A stretch of DNA of 64,000 bases from Phaeosaccion multiseriatum (Eukaryota; Ochrophyta, other classes), in contig OZ218957.1 in the NCBI GenBank assembly GCA_965112735.1, positions 806,001 to 870,000 on the forward strand. The letters run 5' to 3'. Made by a program: the position numbers and the translations under genes. Numbering within the stretch: position 1 is the stretch's first letter; every line of letters starts with the position of its first letter. The notes beneath the pieces were generated by a model. It did not search any database, was not told the origin of the DNA, and saw only the letters and a program-made list of their open reading frames with translations. Shown here piece by piece: positions 1-9,556 of the stretch.

Positions 1-96
1 GAATGCCTCTCTCTTCTCTTGCTTGTACCCTCTAACCAAGGAATGTACCCTCTAACCAAGGAATGCCTCTCTCTTCTCTTTCCCTTTCCTCTGCAG

Positions 97-1161
97 TATC
101 CGGAGCGACGGGACGAGCTCATCGAGATGCTGGGAGTGGACCCGGAGTGGCGCATGCATCAGGGTCAGTCAGGGAAAGGCATATATAGAGGCGTATGGGG
201 AGGTGGGAGAGTGACAGCCGGTCCAGCTCAGATAAATCTACAGCGCTCTCCTTCTCTTCTAATTCACAAATGGCCTTCGCTGTCTGTGTCTCTGCTCTGC
301 TCCTCTCACCTCCACCCCCCCCCCCGGGAACTCTCCTCCATCCCGTTGACTTACGCACCAGTGTCCGACGGTCAACGCCGCCGCGTGCAGCTGCTGCTCG
401 GCCTGGTGCGTCCCTTCGAGATCCTCCTATTGGACGAGATCACCACAAGCCTCGACGTGGTGGTGAGGCAGGACCTGCTGAGGTGGCTGCAGAGGGAGAG
501 CGACGAGAGGGGATCGACCATCGTGTATGTGAGTGGTAGGGGCAGATGGCAGTAGATGCAGAGAGAGGAAAAAAAAACAACAACAAAAAACCATGTACCC
601 CATACACACACAAGTGGTTTGGAAAGGAATGCTATTGCAGTACTGACGCTGCTTCTCTTCTCTACACCCCCCCCCCCCACCCCCCACACACACACGCACA
701 CACGGACCCACGCTCGCGCCACCGAACTATATAGGCTACACACATCTTCGACGGTATGCAAATTGAACATTGGGTTCGCGGACAGGCTTAGACCACAAGT
801 GTATATGCCATCATGGCCCGGCCTCTTGACATAGTCTTACACCCTCTCCCCTCTCCTCCCTGTAGGCCTGGATGACTGGCCGACACACATCACCTACCTC
901 ACCAGCGACGGACAGACGGGCTGGCAGGGAAAACTCGAAGACCTCGAGATTTACCACGACTTCAAGGCCAAGAACCAGCCTGCCCTCCTCAACACAGCCT
1001 GCCATTGGCTGCGGATCGAGACGGAGGCGGCCAAGGCCCTCAAGAAGAAGGAGAAGGCAGAGGGCTTACACAAGGAGGAGGACACGAACCAAGTGCCGTA
1101 CAATAGCGGAGGAGGCTTTGCGCCAGGCAGACTGGCACGACAGATGATCGGCGACGCTTAG
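97..1161 (+). CDS. CAF16/ABCI-type soluble ABC ATPase, C-terminal part (5' end outside window)
   Basis: Four exons are visible: 97-163, 362-528, a 19-nt microexon at 735-753, and 866-1161 (TAG). They join in phase to 182 residues. The product is the C-terminal half of a single-domain ABC ATPase. It shows the variant signature [10 protein letters not shown], Walker B with catalytic Glu ([13 protein letters not shown]) and the H-loop His in [17 protein letters not shown]. It ends with [10 protein letters not shown], the tail typical of yeast CAF16 and plant ABCI20/21-like proteins. CAF16 associates with the CCR4-NOT complex; plant relatives are non-membrane ABCI proteins whose role is less clear. 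The Walker A exon must lie before base 1. The microexon supplies ATHIFD plus one base of the next Gly codon, and without it the conserved H-loop would be lost, so I consider it real. No membrane segment is present. Confidence 0.88.
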
Positions 1162-3296
1162 AGCTCTTACCATTCTCTCGGTAGATGGGATGGATGGTTT
1201 TGTTTTGTTCAGCGATTGAATTTTTTGATTAGAGGATACATCTGTGTTCGACGTGTTGTTAGGCCCCACCTGGGCGATTTCAGTTTCAGTTTATTAGACT
1301 CTCACATACACACACGACTAGCCGCGCCTTGCTTTCTTAAACTCTCTAATCGGTTGTTAGACCTTTACCAATTATCGAACCCCTCGATCCCCTATATCGA
1401 TACATCGGTCCACAGTCTCGACTCCGTGGTCCAAAAACAGAGACAAGTCGAGGCCCTCTTGTGAGGAGCCGAAGCCGCGTGCCTGAAGTCTTACGAAGGA
1501 GCGCCCACCCTCCTTTCCTCCCTCTCTGCCTCCCTCACTCCGTCAAACACAGATTGCCCACCACATTGGCGCCTGTTGGACGCGCGCGTGCGTGAGTGCG
1601 TGGGTGCGTGGGTGCGTGCGTTAGAGGGTGCGTCCGTGACAGCGTGTTTGCATGTTCGTATGAGTGAGTGGGGGAAACAATAGGCCTGCCAGTGGGGCTG
1701 AGGGGGGGAGGGGGGGAAGGAGGGAGGGAGAGAGTGAGGGAGGGAGGGAGGGACGGAGGGGGGGAAGGAAGGAGGGAGGGAGGGAGGGAGGGAGGGAGGG
1801 AGGGAGGGAGGGAGGGAGGGAGGGAGGGAGGGAGGGAGGGAGGGAGGGAGGGAGGGAGGGAGGGAGGGAGGGAGGGAGGGAGGGAGGGAGGGAGGGAGGG
1901 AGGGAGGGAGGGAGGGAGGGAGGGAGGGAGGGAGGGAGGGAGGGAGGGAGGGAGGGAGGGAGGGAGGGAGGGAGGGAGGGAGGGAGGGAGGGAGGGAGGG
2001 AGGGAGGGAGGGAGGGAGGGAGGGAGGGAGGGAGGGAGGGAGGGAGGGAGGGAGGGAGGGAGGGAGGGAGGGAGGGAGGGAGGGAGGGAGGGAGGGAGGG
2101 AGGGAGGGAGGGAGGGAGGGAGGGAGGGAGGGAGGGAGGGAGGGAGGGAGGGAGGGAGGGAGGGAGGGAGGGAGGGAGGGAGGGAGGGAGGGAGGGAGGG
2201 AGGGAGGGAGGGAGGGAGGGAGGGAGGGAGGGAGGGAGGGAGGGAGGGAGGGAGGGAGGGAGGGAGGGAGGGAGGGAGGGAGGTGTCGCACCAGCCCCAA
2301 GGGGAAGCACGAGTGGGGAAACTTAGCCAGCGTGAGTAAAAGTGAGTGAGTGAGTGAGTGAGTGAGTGAGTGAGTGAGTGAGTGAGTGAGTGAGTGAGTG
2401 AGTGAGTGAGTGAGTGAGTGAGTGAGTGAGTGAGTGAGTGAGTGAGTGAGTGAGTGAGTGAGTGAGTGAGTGAGTGAGTGAGTGAGTGAGTGAGTGAGTG
2501 AGTGAGTGAGTGAGTGAGTGAGTGAGTGAGTGAGTGAGTGAGTGAGTGAGTGAGTGAGTGAGTGAGGGAGGGAGGGAGGGAGGGAGGGAGTGAGGGAGTG
2601 AGTGAGTGAGTGAGGGAGTGACCTCTTACTTATTGAGGTCCACTTATTGAGGTCCACTTATTGAGGTCCACTCCCTTCTTTTCCTCTCTGTCTCACTCAC
2701 TCACACTCCCACGCACTGGCGTCCAAAAGCACCTCAGCAGCATGTTGTTCATGTCTTTAACGTATTCGGCCCTGGACAGGATGACAGCGGTCGCCCGCCA
2801 TACGCTGATAGCTGACATCGAAATGTGTGTGTGTTGCTGTGTGTGTGTGTGTGCAGCACGGGGCACCCAGCACACCACTAATGATAATAATAATGTAGGC
2901 CGCTTGTCTCTCTCCATATGACTCCACTCTGTTAGACTGCCATGCCACGCACCCACATGCTCTCGAATACGAACCAAACAGTTTTATCCCATTCCAACGC
3001 ATCCTGCAGCCCACATCATCCCTCCCCCTCTCCCACACTCCCACACTCCCACACCTCTCATCCACTGCCATCCATCCATCTGTCCATCCATTCTCCCTCT
3101 CTCCCCCCTTTCGGACCGATGGCACCAGATGGATTGGATTACGAAAGAAAAAGATGGAAGAAAAAGGGAGAGAAGGCATAGCCAACGCGGTCCTTCTCGA
3201 AGCTCGTTGCCGTTTAGACTGACTGATTGATTGATTGATTGATTGACTGACTGACTGATTGATTGATTGATTGATTGATTGATTTAATTTACCTAA
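1162..3296. repeat. Intergenic block dominated by tetranucleotide repeats
   Basis: No gene is supported between the ABC ATPase stop and the next gene (minus strand). The spacer contains an essentially uninterrupted (GGGA)n array at about 1767-2283 (about 129 units), a 50-bp unique bridge, and a (GTGA)n array at about 2341-2565 followed by mixed GGGA/GTGA. Three exact 15-bp units (CTTATTGAGGTCCAC) lie at 2628-2672, and a (GATT)n tract at about 3222-3285 ends beside the stop codon of the next gene. Long open frames through these arrays (poly PPSL, GGRE, THSL) are repeat artefacts, not proteins. Confidence 0.9.
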
Positions 3297-4163
3297 TTAA
3301 ACATTGAGGTTCACCGACAAACCGAGGTTTCCCGGTCCAACACCGTGCGTGAAACCGTTGGCCCCGAGGAGCGGTGCGTAGTCATCCGGTACACACGTCA
3401 TCTGCACGTTCGCCCTCCCCTGCTGGTAGGAGCCCGACAAGTTAATGTTGGTGTCCGGAATACGGTACGCCGCCCCAAAGTTCCAGGGGGTGCTGCCCCC
3501 GTAGAGCTGCTGCTGCATTGCCTGGAGTTGCTGCTGTTGGATCTGGAGGAACTGCATGGCTGTGCTTTGCTGCTGAGAAGCCTTGAGCTGGACGTCTGTT
3601 GCCTTCTTGTTCCTCTGCGCAAGCTCGTTCATCATATCCTGCGGTTTCGGCGGTTTCGGCAGGTGGTGGTAATCGTATGGTGTGGCAACGGTTTAAGATG
3701 ACAATGGCGTTAACGTGACGTCACGTTGGCATAAGACCGTAATGGAACGCCACATCAGCACCACAACATATACTTGCGCTCCTTCTCCTCTCCTTCGTGC
3801 ACCGCGGGCCAGTAAAGCGGAAAGCCCATATGCCTGCTACGCCAATGCACCCCTCCCTGTACCCCCAACACGCGTACCTGCAGACTGGCCCGCTCTTGCG
3901 CGAACTCCCAGGGGGAACCTGCCCTTGTGGCTGCCTCCGCCTCCTTCACTAAATACTGATCGGAAGCAACCATTGCCTGTGTCAGGGGCAGGGAGGGAGG
4001 AGGGAAGGAGGGAGGGAGGGAGGGACGGAGGGAGGGAGAGAGGGAGGGTGAGTGGGAGGAAGGGAGGGAGGGTGGGTGGGTGGGAGGAAGGGAGGGTGGG
4101 TGGGTCGGTGGGTGAGGGCTTAGCGAAAGCTCCAATGGGAGGACTAGAACGAAAGGTTACTCT

Positions 4164-4195
<32 letters not shown>

Positions 4196-5625
4196 CTTTG
4201 GGTTCGCATCGTCTTGTTATCATCAACTGAAACTTCAGTTGTCTATTTCTTCCTTGACATAGCTTTGCTTCCTTCCTTGCCTGCCCCTCCCTCACCTGAT
4301 AGTCGGACTGCTCGGATCCTTTGGAGGCCCTCTTGTATCGCTGCAGGGCCTTCTCCTTGATGACCGCAAGCTGTTTCACGTACAGCAGCTGCAGGGGGGC
4401 GTCTAAACTCTTCTCCAGCTCCTCCACCTGGAGAGGGAGAGAGAGAAGAGAGGGCCGAGAGAGAGAGAGAGAGAGAGAAGGGGGGCGGGGGAAGAGGGAG
4501 GGAGAGAGAGAAGAGAAAGAGAAGAGAGGAAGAGTGTGGTTAGGTGCCGATTCTGAACACGTCCGCCTCGATGGGCAGAGCGCGGGATACGACACGGGGT
4601 GTGTGGAGCGGGGCGCGCCCAGCAACGGGTCTCATGCACGCTCATCCATCCATCCATCCATCCATCCATCCATCCATCCAAAGACGCTCTTCTTCCAAAT
4701 TATTTCCCTCTCGTCTCGCCTCGCGCTGGGGTCGAGCAGGGCTATCCCACTCTCTTCTGTTCGCCCTTGCGCCCTTCTGCCCCTCAGCCCCTCAGACAAC
4801 CCTAGCGGGGATGGCTTAAGGTGCTAAGTATGCACACAAACGCCCATCCCCGCTAGGGTTGTCTAACTGGCCCTGCTCGACAAAGGGCTTTGCCGTTGCC
4901 TCTCTTGCCGAGGCTGCAGCTCGTAGCCTGGTTGACCGGCCGGGGAGCATTCCCAGCAGCGACACAGCTGCAACCCAACATGCCTCAGAGAAGGGTGCAG
5001 CGTGCCACGCACCTTCTCATCGAAGATAGCCTCCTGGCTCTCCTTATCCTCCTCGTCCACGTCGGGAGCCCCCTCGCTAAAGGCCTCCAATGCACCTGTA
5101 CAGATCTCGTCCGCTCTGGCCCCGAAGCCGGGGATGATCTCTCCCTTCACGACCGTCTGGCCCAACTCGTCAATCTCGGCCATTGCTCTCTTGATTGCTT
5201 TGCAGTAGACCTGTGCGGGCGGCGAGAGCCAGGGGGGAGAAGGCAGAGAAACGGCGGGAGAACAATAGGGGGGGGGGGAGGGATTAGCGTAGTTTGATCC
5301 TGACGAGTGCCAAGTGCTGACAAGATAAGTAGGGGCAAGTGGGGTGAGCCACATTTTGTTCAATCTGCTGGTAGCGGTTGGGAAAGGGGGGCTGCTACTG
5401 GATTGAAAGCCCCGAGAGAATTAAGGGGGCTAGCTTATGAAAGGCATGGTATGCGCGTATGAATGACAAAACAGTGGAGGCAGGGCCCAAGCAAGGAAGC
5501 CAAGCAAAACAGGTGTTGCATCCGCCGCTTACCCCATGGCATTTAAGTGCATATGCATCGTTTGCAACCACGCTCCATGCTGCCAAGCTGAGCTGCAGCA
5601 ACAGCAGGAGCGTCCGTGGCACCAT
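3297..5625 (-). CDS. Conserved protein of unknown function; first exon tentative
   Basis: Four exons are well supported and join in phase: 5013-5210, 4296-4427, 3878-3976 and 3297-3638 (TAA). The helical part (start VYCKAIKRAMAEIDELG, then VEELEKSLDAPLQLLYVKQL) leads into a Gln-rich segment and a C-terminal, probably beta-rich domain with AAYRIPDTNINLSGSYQQG and the ending GPGNLGLSVNLNV. The C-terminus resembles a module I associate with uncharacterised plant and algal proteins, but I cannot name the family. A possible first exon at about 5533-5625 begins MVPRTLLLLLQLSLAAW, a clean signal peptide, but its donor is not in phase with the exon at 5210. A short linking exon near 5340-5390 would be needed. 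If it holds, the product enters the ER. Function unknown. Confidence 0.6.
4794..4864. repeat. Perfect 21-bp inverted repeat (hairpin) inside an intron
   Basis: The arms at 4794-4814 and 4844-4864 are exact reverse complements around a 29-nt loop. Further out, TCGAGCAGGGC near 4731-4741 pairs with GCCCTGCTCGA near 4870-4880, which extends the symmetry. It lies in the intron between exons 5013-5210 and 4296-4427 of the minus-strand gene. Confidence 0.85.
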
Positions 5626-5778
5626 CGCGGGTTTTATCAGTGCTTGAGCAAGGAAGGGAGGACCCAAGCGAGAACTGGCGGCTCTGTGAAGGAATGAGGG
5701 CCCCCGGGGGAAATTTCAGGTGCACGTGTTGGTTCTCCGGTCCTCCTTTCTTTTTTGTTGTTCACATGTTCACATAGC

Positions 5779-6103
5779 TGGCTTGGGCTTGAGCGGAGGA
5801 GGGAGCGAGATGAAGTTAGGTTGCGGCGCCTACTTACTGGGGAGGTGTTCGGGGCTCATCAGCATTTCGCTCAAGGGTCAAGCAATGTGATGGTGCGTGC
5901 TGCAGAAATCCTCCCTCTCCTCCCCTGTCGCAGCCAGTGCCTCATCCCGATCGAAGCAGTCATTTAAGGTGCCAACCGGAGGACCCCTCTGCAGCACGCA
6001 CCATCACATTGTTTGGCCCTTCAGCGAAATGGCGAAATGCTGATGAACCCCGAACACCTCCCCAGTTAAGTAGGCGCCGCAACCTAACTTCATCTCGCTG
6101 TCT
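5779..6103. repeat. Fold-back element: about 110-bp inverted arms with a short spacer
   Basis: Sequence 5804-5914 (from GCGAGATGAAGTTAGGTTGC through the GTGATGGTGCGTGCTGCAG block) reappears as its reverse complement at 5979-6100, with small indels. The spacer is about 65 bp. No coding frame is convincing. The shape fits a fold-back or MITE-like element, or an arrested inverted duplication. Target-site duplications were not identified. Confidence 0.8.
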
Positions 6104-6440
6104 CCGGCTTCGCTCCGCCGGCGGCTCAATTCTCTCCTCTACCCCTTTGTTGCTTGCTTGCTCACACCACAAGCGACGAATCAACAGTAGCTGGGGCTGA
6201 CCTGAGGTCGGCCGGGGGAGCAGCCGACAGTGTATTGTACGACAACTGACCAAGGCTGAAGACAGCTCTCGGAGATGAATGTGAGTAGCACCTGTATGTT
6301 ATCCACCTCACCATATTCCGTCCTAACCTACTGCTGTCCCTCTCCTACCCGCCCGCCCGCCCCTCCCCCCGCCCCCTCTCTCCTTGTTCCCGCCATCGCC
6401 AACAAATTCCATTTGTCTTTTTCTTCTCCCTTTCCGGGCC

Positions 6441-6706
6441 GGCGGTCGATCAGCCCCAGGCGAGGGTTTCTCTGGCTTCTGGCTCCTGGGCCGTAGCCCC
6501 CTCCTGGCTTCGGGCTTCTGGCCGCAGGCCAGACGGTCTGGCTTCTGGGCGGCAAAAACAAACAAACTGGGAGGGGTCGGGGGCCTCGCTACTTTCCTGC
6601 TTCATCTTGCTGGCTTCTGAAGCCGCAGGCCCAGCCTCAGGCTTCTGCTTATCGGGGGCCAGAGAATCGAAGAGAAACCTCGCCTGGGGCCGACGGTCGA
6701 CGGTAG
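6441..6706. mobile_element. Dispersed GGCTTCTGG-rich repeat with inverted ends (copy 1)
   Basis: The left end (about 6441-6475, core GCCCCAGGCGAGGGTTTCTC) is repeated inverted at the right end (about 6671-6706, core GAGAAACCTCGCCTGGGGCC). The interior has repeated GGCTTCTGG and GGCCGCAGGCC motifs. A related sequence lies at 15841-16080 with the same right-end core, so this looks like a non-autonomous repeat family. No transposase is present. The rest of 5626-7501 contains an AT-rich patch (about 6799-6835) and CATC tracts; no gene is supported there. Confidence 0.55.
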
Positions 6707-7501
6707 AAAAATGCGCCTACCTCCTTTCCAGAGGAGGACCTCGGAGATCATACGGATACATGCCTAATACGAATGGCGGCTCCTTGCGGCTGCGGACTAT
6801 TAATTAATTAATGTAATTAACAATTAACTCTCGAAAGATACAATATATGGGAAGAGTGAGTTGCTGTCCTTCACAACACGGCGACCACATAGAGCGTCAG
6901 AGCGCGGAGAGAGAGCGGATGGATGTATGGGGCAGAGCAGATTGGTCCATGTACAGCGTAGGGTCGGTCGAAGGACGGGATGTTACTGTACCCTACAATC
7001 CATCCACTGCCATCCACCCATTCTATCTACCCATCCATCCAGCCATCCATCCATCCACTCTCCTCCTCTTCGCCACCTTTGCCCTTTTCGGGGCGCTAGA
7101 TGCGTGGGGATGGCAGTGGAAGCGCAGACACACACAGAGGCTGCGTTCCATCGCTCTGCATTCCTGTCTGCCGGTGGTGGTGGACAGCGCTTGTGTGGTA
7201 CCCGCTGCATGACTACTGAGTAAGCAGAATGCCGAGGTTTCACCCCTCAACTCTCCCTGTCCAGTAGCCCCCTCACCCCACCGCACACTTTGCACAATCT
7301 GACCCACACTCCCACACTGATCCTTTGCGTCCGTCCGTCCGTGCGCTCGTTATCAAGTAAGATAAGGAGGTGTACCGTGTACCGCCGCTGCTTCCACCGC
7401 TCGCCTCCTGCTCATTCACAACTGGCCGAGTCTCTCTCTCTCTCTCTTTTATCTGTCTGTCCCCCAATGAACAAAGCAAGAAGCAATGCAAATCTCCACA
7501 C

Positions 7502-7650
7502 TCATGAGAACGTCTTCTTGGTCATGATAGCGTAAAACTCATCAGCGTTGATTTCCCCGTCCTGGTCGTTGTCAGCTCGCTCGATCATCTCTAGTAACTC
7601 GGCGTCTGGAAGCGGAAACAGACGGGACGGAACACGGGAACACAGACGAG

Positions 7651-7704
<54 letters not shown>

Positions 7705-8282
7705 GGGTGTGGGGGCTTTTTGAGGTGACGACATGACGACATGTAACGTCCGGGAGAGTCCACCAGGGATGCGAGAGGGCAGAGAAACGACATGTCCCTC
7801 ACCCAGTCCATCGCACACCATGTGAGTAGCAGGACCCAACAGCCCTGCCCCTTTCCCCACATCCATCCACCCACCCCCCCTCCATCCCTCCCTCTCTCCC
7901 TTCCCTCCCTCCCTCCCCCCTTCCCCCCCTCCCTTCCTTCCTTCCTTCCCTTCCTTCCCTCCCTCCCTCCCTCCCTCCCTCCCTCCCTCCCTCCCTCCCC
8001 TACCTACTGCACGCACCTGACATGGTCTCTCCCAGCTCCTTGGCCACCCGCTTGAGATTCCTCAGAGTGATATGGCCTGTCTGGTCGTCGTCAAAGAGGT
8101 TAAACACCTTGCAAATGTCCTCCCTGGTGTCCTTGTCGCTCATCTTGGCCGTCATCATGTCCAGGAACTCTTCGAAGTCGATGCTGCCTGACCCGTCCTT
8201 GTCGATGTCGGAGATCATCTGCGTGGGTGTATGTGTGTGTGTGAGAGAGAGAGAAGGAGTGTTGTGATTATTTTTGTGGGGT

Positions 8283-8313
<31 letters not shown>

Positions 8314-9227
8314 GGGGGGGGGTTTACGTGTGAGCGTCAGTGGGTGGGTGGATGTTTGCGTGTGTGTGCGTGTACGTGCATTTCAGCCCAGCAGGCAGGC
8401 AGATAGGCAGGCAGGCAAGGAAGGAAGGAAGGAAGATACAAACAGGAAAGGTTGGAGCTGTAAAAGACCGGGACAACTGCAAAGACAGGAACGCCAAGAC
8501 CGATTACAGTACATGCTTGCCGTACGTGTGGTACCAGAGGATTGTGCATGAATAAGCAGGGCGGGAGGTCACAGTCCATCACACCCTCTCGTTCAGATCT
8601 CTCTCTCTCGATCTCTCTCTCTCTCTCTCTCTTTCTCTCCGTTGGGAGTTCCCTCGCGCCCCAAGACAGGCCTCTCGGTACCTGATAGATAGTTTGGTTC
8701 TTCGCCTCGAATCCCAGAGATTGCATGGCCGCTTTCAGCTCCTTTGGGTCGATAGTCCCACTCCCATCGGTGTCGAAGAGGTTGAACGCTTCTCTAATCT
8801 CCTCAATCTCTTCCTCGGACAGCCCCGGGCGCTCGTACGTCTTCGCCGCCCGCTTCGTGGGTCCTCTCCGGCTCTGCTGGGTTCGCAAGAACAAGAGAGT
8901 GTATAGTTGGAGCAGTTGTTGTAGGTATAGCAGCATCACAGCATGTAGCGCAGCGAGTCAATGTATTGCACGTCGAGCACACGAAGGGAGAGGGTGGTGC
9001 ATGGAGGAGGGGCGAAGTAGCAGACGTTTCAGACGAAGAAGTAAGCAAAGGGAGCAACGAAGGAGAGGAGGGATGAGGGAGACCTATGCAGCGGGGGTAG
9101 TGGGGGGGGCAAGGTGGAGGTTGCCATCTTCTCCCGTTGCTTCGTTGAGCACCCTGGCTCCTGCTGCTACTTTGGAGCAAGCCTCTGCTTCGGAGCAAGC
9201 TGAGGGGCCTTCCACGTGACGTACCAT
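7502..9227 (-). CDS. Centrin (EF-hand protein of centrioles/basal bodies)
   Basis: Exons: 9225-9227 (start codon alone, followed by donor GTACGT), 8682-8873, 8017-8218 and 7502-7605 (TGA), giving about 166 residues, the usual centrin length. A basic N-terminus ([19 protein letters not shown]) precedes four EF-hand loops: [36 protein letters not shown] and [12 protein letters not shown]. Loop 3 ends in Asn instead of the usual Glu, as in human centrin-2. Centrins are calcium-binding proteins of centrioles, basal bodies and flagellar roots, and some work in nucleotide excision repair. The acceptor of exon 2 may instead include one extra CAG codon. The start codon faces that of the CEP120 homologue 329 bp away. 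The introns carry (GA)n and (CCCT)n arrays. Confidence 0.93.
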
Positions 9228-9556
9228 TGTGTTAAGGACGGATGTATTGGCCTTAATGTCCTCCGTCCCTCTCGCTCTTGCTGCTCTCGGTGTGAAAATC
9301 AAGCACCAGTTACAAGCCGGCGTCCCCAGGGGGGTTTGCCTCTTGTTTTTGAAATCCCTCGCTCTTCCCCTCTTCACCTCCTCTTCTCTCTCCTCTCTTA
9401 CAGGGGTTGCTGCTTATCAGGCCAGTGATTCTCAGTGAAGGGGTTAGGAGGGTGCACTCGTTCAGATGAGTGCCTTCCCGGCAGTGACGATGAAGGAAAA
9501 ATGATTTGATCACTCGGATAAAAGAGAGAGAGGGGGTTGATCATCCTGAGAGAGGG
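9228..9556. promoter_or_regulatory. Shared divergent intergenic region of centrin and CEP120
   Basis: These 329 bp separate the two start codons on opposite strands and must contain both 5' regions. A pyrimidine tract ending CTCTCTTACAG near 9400-9411 on the plus strand looks like a 3' splice site, so a 5'-UTR intron of the CEP120 transcript is possible. I did not recognise an RFX X-box by eye. Confidence 0.5.

Noticed and set aside
1491-2657. Long open frames of PPSL/THSL or GGRE repeats on both strands
   Set aside because: They are translations of pure (GGGA)n and (GTGA)n arrays; tetranucleotide repeats without stops stay open in every frame.
9506-9556. Upstream extension of CEP120 ([16 protein letters not shown])
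   Set aside because: It begins at TTG, not ATG, and shows no similarity to CEP120; the first ATG is at 9557.
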